Positions 32,967 to 45,439 are shown, counted from the stretch's first letter. The stretch is 64,000 bases of DNA from Ryuthela nishihirai (GCA_038380435.1 JAWZYU010000702.1:1-64000); one strand, 5' to 3'. Notes: a model not told the origin generated them from the letters alone. Made by a program: numbers and translations.

Positions 32967-33904
32967 TCCAATAGATACATCAATTCACCCATCAGTTTCT
33001 ACTATATTTTTATTTACTGAAGTATTTTCCTGGATCAATTTCTTCATAAATATAAGCAGAAATTCATCAATCAGCAATACCACCCTTTTCAGTTCTTTTC
33101 AGCTCTCCAAACACAAATTCTCTTAACACAAATTCCTTCCGATGATTTTGAAATGCACATTTTCAAACATCCTCTATTATTTATTTGCTCATCATTTTCT
33201 CGTCGATTTTATTTTCCCTCTAATCTCCCTGCACACGTGCGCTATTCCATTTCTATCTGCTATTTCAGGAAAAACATTTCTGTTGATTTATTTTGCTCTT
33301 TGAATTTAGTTTTCTCATCCCTATTCTACAGAGCTCTGCCACATCGCTGCAACTTGGCCATTCCTGGCAATAATTATCAAAAACCTTATTTCCACCTCTG
33401 ATTCGATCAGCGCAAGTGCATTGCTTGGATTTGCAAGATTAGAAAGTTTGAGAGATTATGGAATTCGGAATATCATAAGATCTGTCTTTCGTATGCTTTG
33501 AAGGAAAAGAAGTTTGACAGATTATGTGAAACTATTAATGTCTTTTAGGTAATATAGTGATAGTTATAGATCAGTTTAAGTTTTTTGATGGGCAGATTTA
33601 ATTTTTAACTCTTGCAGAAATTGTTACCTACTTGTTATTCTTTGGTGACGTGATTTCGCTGTTGCCATATCTTAAATGTAAATTGTGTACATATTTTCAC
33701 AATTACCTTTTTAAAGTCTCGATACCAGTATAACTTTTATCACTCTTTAGTTAACAGTTAAAAACTTTAAGTTAATAGTTAACAATTTACGGCTCTTTAA
33801 ATTTAAAACAGATATTTTGAAAAATTTTAAAAACTACATTTTATCTTCCGTGACTTTTATTTCGTAAATGGCTTATTTTCAAAATAAGTGTACGATTAGT
33901 TTGC
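32967..33904. other. AT-rich unique stretch
   Basis: No recognised gene or repeat. Open frames up to 104 codons start in the preceding SINE and have no domain. Confidence 0.45.
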
Positions 33905-34360
33905 TGTGAGCGGTACATTTTTTTTATCCTAATGTCCAGACGCAAAGGTTGTAAAAACCCACTGGACAGCTATAAGGAGGCAATGGGAAGTTTTCGATGG
34001 AGACCATCCAGCGTGTTGTTTAACGTGCACAGGACGTGGCTTCTGCATACAATAATAATAATAAATAAATACCCCCTCAAGCAGCTGCTTGCCACAGAGG
34101 TCTGACAGGAGCCTGTCAGTTTATATGCCACAGTAGAAGGTCTGAGAGGATGGCAAGACCTCAGCAGAAAAACGTCACATACAGCCATGCCTTACCCGGG
34201 ACTCGAACCATACCACGGTTTAATGTCCAGTCCGAAGGACGGCAGGACTTTTCAATCCCATAGGCGTTTCCTTTGTCATCGACTCCAGGGTGGGGATTAG
34301 TGGAGATAAATCTCAACACTGGAACAGGTGTGAATCGAACCTCGGAACTACAGATTACGA
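33905..34360 (-). repeat. Diverged SINE-A interrupted by a SINE-B (34047-34209)
   Basis: 33905-34046 holds the SINE-A tail and middle (gcgtgttgtttaacgtgcac) and 34210-34360 its body and head (gtgaatcgaacctcggaact). SINE-B, also reversed and without satellite, sits between them, truncated at its 5' end within the B-box region. Confidence 0.8.
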
Positions 34361-34531
34361 AAACATGAAACTTTAAAAGTGGCGTAGTATTCACCTAACA
34401 TGGAAGTATTCTAACATATATTGTATTTAGACATTATTTAGGCGCTTATACATTTTGCCGAAATATGCAAAATATTTCCACTACTGTCTGTAACAAGACA
34501 AAATTATGACCACCAGCCGCCTGAATCGCCG

Positions 34532-35629
34532 AGTTGGTTGTTTTACCTCTGTCCGGCATTTTTTTGCAAACAATAGGCTAAATGTCCAGGTCACAAGGAC
34601 CCCGAAGGCTCAGAGAAGGTTAGAGGAGAAGACCCACTGGAACAGCTGTTGGGAAACAGATGGTAGCCTCCCGTCAAGGCTATCCAGCGTGTTCTTTAAC
34701 GTTGGGTTGTTTTAACTCTGAGCGACACTTTTTTGCACACCATGGGCTAAATGGGCAGGTCACAAGGACCCCGAAGGCTCAGAGAAGGTTGGGGGAGGAG
34801 ACCCACTGGAACAGCTGTTGGGAGACAGATGGTAGCCTCCCGTCAAGGCCATCCAGCGTGTTCTTTAACGTTGGGTTGTTTTAACTCTGAGCGACACTTT
34901 TTTGCACACCATGGGCTAAATGGCCAGGTCACAAGGACCCCGAAGGCTCAGAGAAGGTTGGGGGAGGAGACCCACTGGAACAGCTGTTGGGAGACAGATG
35001 GTAGCCTCCCGTCAAGGCCATCCAGCGTGTTCTTTAACGTTGGGTCGTTTTACCTCTGAGCGGCACTTCTTTGCACACCATGGGCTAAATGGCCAGGTCA
35101 CAAGGACCCCGAAGGCTCAGAGAAGGTTGGGGGAGGAGACCCACTGGAACAGCAGTTGGGAGACAGATGGTAGCCATCCAGCGTGTTCTTTAACGTTGGG
35201 TCGTTTAGGCCATCCAGCGTGTTCTTTAACGTTGGGTCGTTTTACCTCTGAGCGGCACTTTTTTGCACACCATGGGCTAAATGGTCAGGTCACAAGGACC
35301 CCGAAGGCTCAGAGAAGGTTGGGGGAGGGACCCACTAGAACAGCTGTTGGGAGACAAATGGTAGCCTCCCGTCAAGGCCATCCATTGCGTACCTTAACGT
35401 GCACAGGGAATAGCTCTCCCGCACACTGAGCCATATCTTAACGTCCCATCCGACGGACGGCTTGCCTTTTCAAGCCCATTGTTGTCCCCTATTGCCATTG
35501 GTGTCCCCTATTGACCGAGAGCGAGAATTTTTGTGGAGATAAATCTCGACCCCGACTCAGCTGGGACTCGAACCTGGAAATTGCAAATTACGAGCCTTGC
35601 GCGCTACCGACTGAGCCACCCCCGCCCCG
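34532..35629 (-). repeat. SINE-A with a 169-bp tail array and full head
   Basis: About five tail units (phase points near 34700, 34869, 35038), one shortened unit near 35170-35240, then the body and complete head ending tgagccacccccgccccg. Confidence 0.93.
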
Positions 35630-36714
35630 AATCGCCGAGTTCGCAACCTCAAATGTCTAGACACCCTCCAAGATGCATACTTTACCATTCCAAGATAGTA
35701 CATAGTCTCTTTTAACGCATGCGCAATACGATTTGCCGGTTGCACTTGCAAATTTCCCTAGCCACTTGAATTTCTCCAACCACTCCATCTTCGCTGTTTT
35801 TCTCCGAAAAAAACAAGGTCGGGATAGAAAGAATTCGAGGAATGTCTTGCCGAACACAAACCACGAGAAAAATAAGATCCGCAAGAAAAAGTACGACGAT
35901 TCAGTACATCAACCCGCAGTTTTCTTTCAAAAGGGAGATTCTGGGAGCAGTGAGAGTCAGAGCAAAGGGGGGGGGGATGCAGGAGGAGCGATGAGACAGA
36001 CAGGGAAGCCAATGACACAGGGAAAAACGGAAGCAGACAGAAGTCGCAGAGAAAAAATGGAGATGTCAGCAGAAAACGTTTCTCAGTGAGACATGAATTT
36101 CGACCAGACGGGGAAAAAAGATTCCATAAGAGCCCCAAAAAAGAGTGAAATGTCTGCAAACGCAGCTGTAATTTCACGAAAAGAGCTTTTTTTCTTTTTC
36201 TCCCCTTCACCGCCTCTTTTCCCCTTTTGCTCCAACGATCTCGTCGTCGTCGTGTCTGTCTGGCAGGAGACAACTGCATCGCGAGTCTAGGGGTCAGCCC
36301 ACGCATGCGCTGGGGCGTTGACATGGGACTAACAATGGAGATGGTCCCATTCATGCATTAGTGTTAAATGACGGATAAAGAGTTTCTTTATTGGGGAGAA
36401 TGGAAATAAATACAATTACAGATAAAAAGGGCATTACTTATTCTGAAGAATTGAAAAAAAAATTTTTTTTCAAGGGAAAAAAACCAACAATTATTGTGCA
36501 CTTGACATTTAGAATTTGCTCTTTTCAGGAATCATAAGGGATTTTTTTTTATTGGATATAAAAGAGTATGAAATGTAAATAAACAAATCCATAATGGATT
36601 AATAGTGCAATTTGAAAAAGATCAAAGAAGATAAGGAGAAGGATTAGATTATTTCTGAATCAAAACTTGCTAGAAATGTTTTGGGTTTGCTACAAATAAA
36701 AATATCTGATGGGG
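35630..36714. other. Unique GC- then AT-rich stretch
   Basis: Contains GCATGCGC palindromes near 35717 and 36303. An open frame of 198 codons (minus, 35758-36354) overlaps a 118-codon frame on the other strand; neither shows a domain. Candidate regulatory DNA only. Confidence 0.4.
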
Positions 36715-36719
36715 ATTCG

Positions 36720-37351
36720 AACAGCCTCTAACAGGTACCGATGGGCTTAGAAAGGCCGCCGTCCGTTGGATTTGAGGAGGTTAAGCCGTGGTCCCGTGTG
36801 CGAGTTGGGTTGTTTTACCTCTGAGCGATCTGTCTCCCAACAGCTGTTCCAGTGGGTCCCCTCCCCCAACCTTCTCTGAGCCTTCGGGGTCCTTGTGACC
36901 TGGCCATTTAGCCCATGGGCGCAAAAAAGTGCCGCTCAGAGGTAAAACAACCCAACTCTTTAATATATTTGTAGGAATGAAGAGACCTAGTTTTAAGCTT
37001 TAAGATATCGTCCTTGAGAAAATATCACAAAGCAGAACAGAGGAACCCGCCCTGCCCACGGTCAGTAGGGGACACCGATGGGCTTGGAAAGGCCGCCGTC
37101 CGTCGGATGGGACGTTAAGCCGTGGCCCCGTGTGTGAGAGAGCCATACCCTGTGCACATTAAAGAACACGCTGGATGGCCTTGACGGAAGGCTACCATCT
37201 GTCTCCCAACAGCTGTTCCACTGGATGGGCGCAAAAAAGTGCCGCTCAGAGTTAAAACAACCCAACTCTTTAATATATTTGTAGGAATGAAGAGACCTAG
37301 TTAAGCTTTAAGATATCGCCCTTGAGAAAATATCACAAAGCAGAACAGAGG
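36720..37351 (+). repeat. SINE-A fragments in a tandem duplication of about 310 bp
   Basis: The block from atgggcgcaaaaaagtgccg to acaaagcagaacagagg occurs at about 36915-37043 and again at 37225-37351, with a SINE-A body fragment between. Unique flanking sequence is duplicated together with the SINE tail, so this is a local duplication, not two insertions. Confidence 0.85.
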
Positions 37352-37854
37352 CAGATCTTCATCTTCTTGATCAGTTGTTCCAGTTGCTCCTGGTGCTTGC
37401 CAATAGAGGCAGGCAAGGAGAGCTTCCTCTCACTCCCTCTTCTTCCCGTTGCCGCGCCTGCCTGGACCTGCCTCACCTAGACAAAGGATCCAGTTCACCC
37501 TGCCTAAGGGAAGGTATGGCAGGAATGGTAGCCCTCACTCCTCCTCGCACGTCATTCTCTCTACCGGCACGTTGGAATGCAGACGTTAAGGAGGGGTTCG
37601 GAGAGAAGATGGCTGCCAGACACGGGGGGTGGGGGGTGGAAATGCTTCGTTTTTCATTTTCCTTGGCTTTAAATACTGGGAACTGTGTCGGGCGTAATTA
37701 TCAGTATATTAAGATGTCCAGAATGCTTTGCGTCGACAGTTTAATTGGAAGTGTGTTTTTTTTTTCCAGCAGTTTTAAATTTAGATGTTTTTTTTATTTG
37801 GATTCTGGTTCCACGGTGGGAAGCCATAATTTTGCGTGAATGATTCTAGGTTTT
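37352..37854. other. Unique stretch
   Basis: A 154-codon open frame (37375-37839, plus) begins within a frame without its own context and has no domain I recognise. Treated as chance. Confidence 0.4.
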
Positions 37855-38895
37855 GGGTTGTTTTTATCTCTGAGCGGCGCATTTTTGCACACTATGGAAT
37901 AAATTGGCCAGGTCAGATGGGAATACATTGGACAACTAATAGAAGAGAAAGGATAGCCTCACGTCAAAGCCATCCAGCGTGTTCTTTAACGTGCACAGGG
38001 TTGGGTTGGGTTGTTTTACCTCTGAGCGGCACTTTTTTGCACACCATGGGCTAAATGGCCAGGTCACATGGACCCAGAAGGCTCAGAGAAGTTTGGGGGA
38101 GGGGACCCATTGGAACAGCTGTTGGGAGACAGATGGTAGCCTCCCGTCAAGGCCATCCAGCGTGTTCTTTAACGTTGGGTTGTTTTACCTCTGAGCGGCA
38201 CCTTTTTGCACACCATGGGCTAAATGGCCAGATCACATGGACCCCGTAGGCTCAGAGAAGGTTGGGGGAGGGGACCCACTGGAACAGCTGTTGGGAGACA
38301 GATGGTAACCTTCCGTCAAGGCCATCCAGCGTGTTCTTTAACGTTGGGTTGTTTTACCTCTGAGCGGCACTTTTTTGCACACCATGGGCTAAATGGCCAG
38401 GTCACATGAACCCCGAAGGCTCAGAGAAGGTTGGGGGAGGGGACCCACTGGAACAGCTGTTGGGAGACAGATGGTATCCTCCCGTCAAGGCCATCCAGCG
38501 TGTTCTTTAACGTTGGGTTGTTTTATCTCGGAGCGACACTTTTTTGCACACCATGGGCTAAATGACCAGGTCACAAGGACCCCGAAGGTTCAGAGAAGGT
38601 TGGGGGAGGGGACCCACTGGAACAGCTGTTGGGAGACAGATGGTAGCCTCCCGTCAAGGCCATCCAGCGTGTTCTTTAACGTGCACAGGGTATGTCTCTC
38701 CCGCACACGGGGCCACGGCTTAACGTCCCATTCGACGGACGGCGGCCTTTCCAAGCCCATCGGTGTCCCCTACTGACCGTGAGCAGGGCGGGGAATTTTG
38801 CGGAGATAAATCTGAACGCTGACCCAGCTGGGACTCGAACCTGGGAACTACAGATTACGAGCCTGGCGCACTACCGACGAGCCCCCCCCCCCGCC
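37855..38895 (-). repeat. SINE-A with a 169-bp tail array and head
   Basis: A decayed first unit, then units at 38005, 38174, 38343 and 38512 (169-bp steps), then the body and head, ending in a C-rich run where the head's ccacccccgcccc has expanded (38882-38908). Confidence 0.93.
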
Positions 38896-38908
38896 GCCCC
38901 CCCCCCCC

Positions 38909-39426
38909 TTTTAATGGGATATTATATTTATTTTTTATATTATTATTTATATGGGCTTAATACATATTTTATAATATCTGAAAGCTTCTTAGAAAATATT
39001 AAGGATAGCGAACGTTGCCCAAGTACTAATATAAAGGAAAAAAAGGATGGAGATTCTGGAGGATATCATCTTGGAGCACTTAATATTGAGATGCTGCAAA
39101 ATCCATTGAGATGAATCGTCACAAGATGCAATAACAATGAAGATAATAGTTTAAATCCCAACGCCCACAGGCATCAATGCACATTTGAAAGTAAGATGTA
39201 TGTCTTAAGAGTATAGTTTCTTTTATGGGCGTTGCGATTTTTTGCGAAAGGTTTTACGAGTTTTTTTTTTTGTCTAGATGAAAATACTACCTAGAGTAAG
39301 GGAGAGAGGCCCTTCAGCCTTTCCGTCCTCACAGCTTACGAAGCTAATGCAATGTTATTTGCATTCAACGGCCGCTTTATTAGGCTTAATATATTGTCAT
39401 GCTAATATAAGCTAAGGTTAGGGGAG
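38909..39426. other. AT-rich unique stretch
   Basis: No recognised feature. Confidence 0.45.
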
Positions 39427-39500
39427 GTTGGGTTGTTTTACCTCTGAGAGGCACTTTTTTGCCCACAATGGGCTAAATGGCCAGGTCACATGGACCCCAA
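39427..39500 (-). repeat. SINE-A tail fragment
   Basis: gttgggttgttttacctctg to cacatggaccccaaaag, cut shortly before the MITE composite. Confidence 0.85.
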
Positions 39501-39515
39501 AAGTCGTTCTTTGTG

Positions 39516-40278
39516 CAGTCGCTCAAATAAAAAGTATTCGAACACTATGGTCGATTACAGAATTCAGAAAAAAATATCTGGAACGTGTACAGCAACTGTA
39601 CACGCTCCAGTTACCGTTCACAGCATACTGGAGCGTGTGCAGTTACTGCACAAGCTCTAGTTTGCTGTGAACGGTAACTGCACACGCTCAATATTTCTGT
39701 GAGTGGGCCCACACGATCCAGGTTTTTGTGAGCTCACACGATCCAATGTGCCGTGAACATTAACCGCAACCGCTCCAGTTTGCTGTGATCGGTAACTGCA
39801 CACGCTCAATATTTCTGTGAGTGGGCCCACACGATCCAGGTTTTTGTGAGCTCACACGATCCAATGTGCTGTGAACATCAACCGCAACCGCTCCAGTTTG
39901 CTGTGAACGGTAACTGCACACGCTCAATATTTCTGTGAGTGGGCCCACACGATCCAGGTTTTTGTGAGCTCACACGATCCAATGTGCTGTGAACAGCAAC
40001 CACAACCGCTCCAGTTTGCTGTGAACGGTAACTTCACACGCTCCATATTCATTGCATTATATATATATTAAAAAAAAGTATCCGAACACTATGGTTGATT
40101 ACAGAATTCAGAAAAAATATCTGGCAACGATTTTTTTTAAAAATTAGAGATCTGACAACTTTCGTGTACTGTACACGATGGTTGCCAGATCACTAATTTT
40201 TAAAAAAATCGTTGACGTATATTTTTTCTGAATTTTGTAATCAACCGTAGCGTTCGGATACTTTTTTGAGCGACTGTA
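39516..40278 (+). mobile_element. Tc1-like MITE composite carrying about 3-4 satellite units
   Basis: Left end CAGTCGCTC (39516); junction atatctgg|aacgtgtacag at 39581/39582; satellite to about 40045; the same attcattgcattatatata link; inner MITE; right end gagcgactgTA (40278). A shorter version of 27215-29180. Confidence 0.92.
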
Positions 40279-40452
40279 CAATGTTTTCAGCAATCAATTT
40301 CGTGTTTATTTTTCAGTGTTTCCTTCAATCAGAATAAATATATATGTATATATTTCGGCTTTCGAGTTTTTGGGGCCACTTAAATTTGAATAGTTTAGGG
40401 ACTCAGAGGGTCAAAGTACTTCCCTCTGCTCAATATATCATTTCCAGATTTA

Positions 40453-41675
40453 TTGCGGGGTGAGAGTGGCTCGGTCGGTAGCGCGTCAGGCTCGTAATCT
40501 GCAGTTCCTAGGTTCGAGTCTCCCCTGGGCCAGCAGTGAGATATTTCTCTGCAAAACTTCCCGGTCAGTAGGGAATGCAGATGGATTTGAAAAGGCCGCT
40601 GTCCATCGGATGGGATGTTAAGCCGTGACTCCGTGTGCGGGAGAGATTGTGCACATTAAAGAACACTCTGGATGGCCTTGACAGGAGGCTACCATCTCCT
40701 AATAGCTGTCCAGTGTGTCCTCCTCCACCAACCTTTTCTGAGTCCTCGGGGTCCTTGTGACCTGTCTACTGAGCGCATTGTGTGCAAAAAAAGTGTCATT
40801 CAGAGGTAAAACAACCCAACGTTACACAACACTACGGATGGCCTTGACAGGAGTCTACCATCTGCCTCCTAATAGCTGTCCAGTGGGTCCCCTTCCCCCA
40901 ACCTTCTCTGAGTCCTCGGGGTCCTTGTGACCTGTCTATTGAGCGCATTGTGTGCAAAAAAAGTGTCATTCAGAGGTAAAACAACCCAACGTTACACAAC
41001 ACTACGGATGGCCTTGACAGGAGTCTACCATCTGCCTCCTAATTTCTGTCCAGTGGGTCCCCTTCCCCCAACCTTCTCTGAGTCCTCGGGGTCCTTGTGA
41101 CCTGTCTACTGAGCGCATTGTGTGCAAAAAAAGTGTCATTCAGAGGTAAAACAACCCAACGTTACACAACACTACGGATGGCCTTGACAGGAGTCTACCA
41201 TCTGCCTCCTAATAGCTGTCCAGTGGGTCCCCTTCCCCCAACCTTCTCTGAGTCCTCGGGGTCCTTGTGACCTGTCTATTGAGCGCATTGTGTGCAAAAA
41301 AAGTGTCATTCAGAGGTAAAACAACCCAACGTTACACAACACTACGGATGGCCTTGACAGGAGTCTACCATCTGCCTCCTAATAGCTGTCCAGTGGGTCC
41401 CCTTCCCCCAACCTTCTCTGAGTCCTCGGGGTCCTTGTGACCTGTCTACTGAGCGCATTGTGTGCAAAAAAAGTGTCATTCAGAGGTAAAACAACCCAAC
41501 GTTACACAACACTCCGGATGGCCTTGACAGGAGTCTACCATCTGCCTCCTAATAGCTGTCCAGTGGGTCCCCTTCCCCCAACCTTCTCTAAGTCCTCGGG
41601 GTCCTTGTGACCTGTCTATTGAGCGCATTGGGTGCAAAAAAAAAAGGGTCGTTCAGAGGTTAAACAACCCAATAC
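40453..41675 (+). repeat. SINE-A with a 170-bp tail array of alternating units
   Basis: Head (ggctcggtcggtagcgcgtc) and body, then units at 40821, 40991, 41161, 41331 and 41501 (170-bp steps). The junction is cccaac|gttacacaacactacgg. Alternate units read ctgtctact or ctgtctatt, giving a 340-bp two-unit pattern. Confidence 0.93.
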
Positions 41676-42535
41676 AGGTTTTTTGGGGAAAAAAAACAAC
41701 CTGAGTACGAATTAATTAGCATTTATCTCTTGCGCATCAATCAGAATACCAAGAATCTTTACTATGCCGAACCTAAAAGTTTGCAAGAATCAAAAAATAA
41801 TACTCCGACCCCTAGTGCAGAATCTCCTCCCTTTGAAAAATTCGACCTTGGGGAAATTAGCCTGCTGCTGAATACGTAACAGTCCCTCTACCAACGCCCC
41901 TCTAATAATTCTCATCCCCCTGCAGTTCCCACGACTTCTCTCAATCAACCAGCTGGCAGTCCCATGATGCACCCAAGAAAGAGGGAAAAAGGTAGGGAAG
42001 AAATCCGTAATTATCTCCCTCCCCCCACCATTGTGGAACATCCCTCGTTTATTCAGAACATCCGTGCAACAGAGGGCGAACAACAACACAGAACAACACA
42101 AAACCTCATTTCCGGTTTCTGGGTAGAGAACGACTGCCTCCTCCTCCCTCTCTGTAAGCCCCCCCCCCTCCCCCCATGACCCTGGGTACTCCAAACACCC
42201 ACATAGGGACTGAAAAGACAGGAGATTACGTCACGGACAGAACTCGACACTGGTAGGAACGGTGATCTCGGATTGCAAGCGGTGAGTGTGGTCGAATTAG
42301 TTGTTCCTCCTTTCTGAAACAAATCGAGTAGTTACAGCGAAGAGGGCCACAGCGGTTGCCGATCTCCCGCAGAGTCTCCAGCTTCTCTTTTACGTCATTG
42401 CTAGCCATCGGCACATCGAAGGCTTTCATCCGTCTCTTCAAATTCGCGGTGCTCTGGCGTTGTGGATGTTGAAAACAACGTTTCTATTTCATGCGGTTCA
42501 ATTTTGTATCAAGAGCGGATACAAGGGGAAGCCAA
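41676..42535. other. Unique GC-richer stretch
   Basis: Overlapping open frames on both strands (longest 134 codons) without recognisable domains. No repeat. Confidence 0.45.
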
Positions 42536-43339
42536 TGGCTAAATGGCCAGGTCACAAGGACCCCGAAGGCTCAGAGAAGGTTGGTGGAGGGGATCCACTG
42601 GAACAGATGTTGGGAGACAGATGGCAGCATCCCATCAAGGCCATCCAGCGTTGGGTTGTTTTACCTCTGAGCGGCACTTTTTTTGCACACCATGGGCTAA
42701 ATGGCCAGGTCACAAGGACCCCGAAGGCTCAGAGAAGGTTGGTGGAGGGGACCCACTGGAACAGATGTTGGGAGACAGATGGTAGCATCCCATCAAGGCC
42801 ACCCAGCGTTGGGTTGTTTTACTTCTGAGCGGCACTTTTTTGCACACCATGGGCTAAATGGCCAGGTCACAAGAACCCCGAAGGCTCAGAGAAGGTTGGT
42901 GGAGGGGACCCACTGGAACAGATGTTGGGAGACAGGTGGTAGCATCCCATCAAGGCCATCCAGCGTTGGATTGTTTTACCTCTGAGCGGCACTTTTTTAC
43001 ACACCATGGGCTAAATGGCCAGGTCACAAGGACCCCGAAGGCTCAGAGCAGTTTGGGGGATGGGACCCACTGGAACAGATGTTGGGAGACAGATGGTAGC
43101 CTCCCGTCAAGGCCATCCAGCGTGTTCTTTGACGTTCACAGGGTATGGCTCTCAGACACACGGAGCCACGGCTTAACGTCCCATCCGACGGACGGCGTCC
43201 TTTCCAAGCCCATCGGTGTCCGCTACTGACCGTGCGCAGGGAGGAGAAATTTGTGGAGATAAAACTCAACGCTGACCCAGCTGTGGATACGAACCTGGGA
43301 ACTACAGATTACGAGCCTGGCACGCTACCGACTGAGCCA
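42536..43339 (-). repeat. SINE-A with a 157/158-bp tail array and head
   Basis: Tail units at about 42543, 42701 and 42858 joined at gccatccagc|gttgggttg, a junction 11-12 bp shorter than the usual 169-bp one. Variant words are gaacagatgttggg and gtagcatcccatc. The body and head follow, ending ctaccgactgagcca. Confidence 0.93.
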
Positions 43340-43774
43340 ATATTTTCTTGGGGAACACTTGGACCAATTATCCCTGTAGAGCAAACTCTGACATCTGTCA
43401 CCTACCTGAACATCGTGGCTACCAAGTACACCCCTTTACGGCGACTGTATTCCCTGGCAGAGATAGTGTCTTTCAACAAGACAATATTCCATATCACATT
43501 GCGAAGAAAGTTCAGGAATGGTTCCTAGAACACAATGAGGAATTCCATTTATTGCCATGGCCCCCAAATTCGCCAGACATGAACTTTACCGAACATTTGT
43601 GGTTTCAGTTGGAGAAACGGGTACGGGCAGCATCACACCAATCACGTAATATACGGGAACTGCGGGATCTTCTGTTACAGTCATGGCACCAAATATCAAG
43701 CGACACTAACCAACATTTCGTTGAATCTATTCCTCATCGGGTGAGAGCTCTTTTGGCAGTGAGAGGAGGACCTA
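43340..43774 (+). pseudogene. Tc1/mariner transposase relic (DD36E-type C-terminal half)
   Basis: The catalytic region of a Tc1-type DDE transposase. The first part (FSWGTLGPIIPVE, 43343 on) is in one frame; the rest (VFPGRDSVFQQDN, LPWPPNSPDM, TEHLWFQLEKRV, ending AVRGGPT) is in another, with a frameshift near 43412-43425. The second Asp is at about 43480 and the Glu at about 43591, with 36 residues between, i.e. DD36E rather than the common DD34E. The N-terminal DNA-binding half and first Asp are absent. It is cut on the left by a SINE-A head and on the right by a MITE-composite end at a TA. Non-functional. Confidence 0.9.
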
Positions 43775-43905
43775 CAGTCGCTCAAAAAAGTATCCGAACA
43801 CTATGTTTGATTACAGAATTCTGAAAAAATATCTGGAACGTGTGCAGCAACTGTACACGCTCCAGTTACCATTCACAGCAAACTGGAGCGTGTGCAGTTA
43901 CTGCA
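43774..43905 (+). mobile_element. Left end of a MITE/118-bp satellite composite, truncated
   Basis: TACAGTCGCTCAAAAAAGTA through aaatatctgg|aacgtgtgcagcaactg and the inverted 33-bp repeat, then an abrupt switch to a SINE-A head at about 43905. Fourth instance of the same MITE/satellite junction. Confidence 0.88.
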
Positions 43906-44255
43906 GACTCGTAATCTGCAGTTCCCAGGTTCGAGTCCCACCTGGGTCAGCGTTGAGATTTAGCTCCACGAAATTCCTCGTACTGCCCTTGGTGAATAGA
44001 GGACACCGATGGGTTTGGAAAGGCCGTCGGATGGGACATTAAGTTGTGACACTGTGTACAATAGAGCATACCCTGTGCACGTTAAAGAACACCCTGGATG
44101 GCCGTGACAGGAGGCTACCATCTGTATCCTAACAGCTGTTCCGGTGGGTTTCCTCCCCCAACCTTATCTGAGCCTTTGGGGTCCTTGTGACCTGGCCATG
44201 TAGCCCATTGTGTGCAATAAAAGTGCCGCTCAGAGGTAAATAACCAACCCAACCC
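43906..44255 (+). repeat. SINE-A lacking its first bases
   Basis: Starts at actcgtaatctgcagttccc, keeps the B box, body and tail (gctcagaggtaaataaccaa). The A box is lost at the junction. Confidence 0.88.
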
Positions 44256-44261
44256 CTGATC

Positions 44262-44385
44262 TTCTGCAATTGAGCCCTGATCTAGGGCACGTGCTCAGCA
44301 GTTGAGCCCTGATCTAGTGCACGTGCTCAGCAATTGAGCCCCGATCTAGGGCACGTGTTCTGCAGTTGAGCTCTGATCTAGGGGG
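44262..44385 (+). repeat. About 37-bp repeat, four units
   Basis: Units of gttgagccctgatctagggc followed by acgtgctcagca, with point differences. Confidence 0.88.
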
Positions 44386-44449
44386 GCGATAAATAAATCT
44401 CTACCGACCGAGACATCCCGCTTCCCCTATTACATCGTTATAAAAAAAA

Positions 44450-44636
44450 TGCCCCCTCTAACAGCTGCTTGCCACAGAGGTCTGACACGAGCCTGTCAGT
44501 TTAATACGACCCAGAGAATCTCCGTTAGGAAGGCGAGACCTGAGGAGAAAGAGAAACCCATCCGTGCCTTACCTAAGTTCGTGTCCAGATCCCTGTGATC
44601 AATGGCCAAGCGCGCTAACTACTCGACTAGGGGACG
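44450..44636 (-). repeat. SINE-B, old diverged copy without satellite
   Basis: Keeps cagctgcttgccacagaggt at the 3' end and ggccaagcgcgctaactact near the A box. The body has no satellite. Confidence 0.8.
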
Positions 44637-45439
44637 CTGTAATAGTTTTAATAAATAAAATTCATACTGAGTCCGCAAGCTACAACTATAATCAATTCCC
44701 TCATAAAAGTCAATACATATATAAAATATTAGGGAAGTCTCCCTTTCTCTCTGTCTCGATTTTAATGAGGTGAGACCCATGCAGGAAAAGAGTAGAGCCG
44801 AGTCGTCTCCCTCGAGTAAGCGATGCCAAATATGGCTGCCAGAGCTTTAAAAAACTCCTTTCATTGATGAGCGAGCGAAAACACGATGTCACGAGTCACG
44901 CACCCTCCCGTCTTTTAATGATCACCTGACCGTTCGCGCATCGGAAGCGCGTGAAGAGACCTCGTTTGCTTCCTCCTAATTTTATTACCGAAGACGATAA
45001 AACGGACACTAAAAATCGGCGACTAATTATCTTCTCTCATCCCCATCCTCCTCCTCCGAGAGAGAGAAGTTGCTCCCTTGCATCTTTCAACGACAACAAG
45101 TTTAACCCATTACAGGCGTGGACAGGTTCAGCTGTGTTGCGTAGAATACAACGTGTGCCTCTATTCCTTTTTTTCCGCCACCTCATCTCCTCCTCTTCTC
45201 TGTTTAGCCCTCCTGCCTCCTCACCCTCCCCTAATCTCCGTTCCACCCCTCTCTTTTCGTAATTGGGAGATTAGGAGCAACTGTCGAGACGGTTAGCGCA
45301 GTTTTGTTCTGAGGTAATTGGAAATGCACCGTTAGCAGTTCGAGGAGCCTCGTTTATCGAGTTCGCACTCTTTGCCTGAATTGAACGATTTGGCAAATAG
45401 AGCTGATTTTGATGCTCTGGGGTGGGCGTTCGGTGAAGT
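44637..45439. other. Unique stretch
   Basis: No recognised gene. Short open frames on both strands overlap. Candidate regulatory DNA only. Confidence 0.45.

Noticed and set aside
34920..35429. 169-codon and similar 100-170-codon frames recurring throughout the window
   Set aside because: They are translations of SINE-A tail arrays on either strand. The 169-bp period is not a multiple of three and the peptides repeat because the DNA does.
35758..36354. 198-codon minus-strand frame
   Set aside because: Composition follows the local DNA (Ser/Leu/Pro/Arg), it overlaps an open frame on the other strand, and no domain is recognised.
43145..43339. N-terminal half of the transposase directly upstream of the catalytic part
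   Set aside because: The upstream sequence in the same frame is a reversed SINE-A. The apparent continuity of the frame is accidental.
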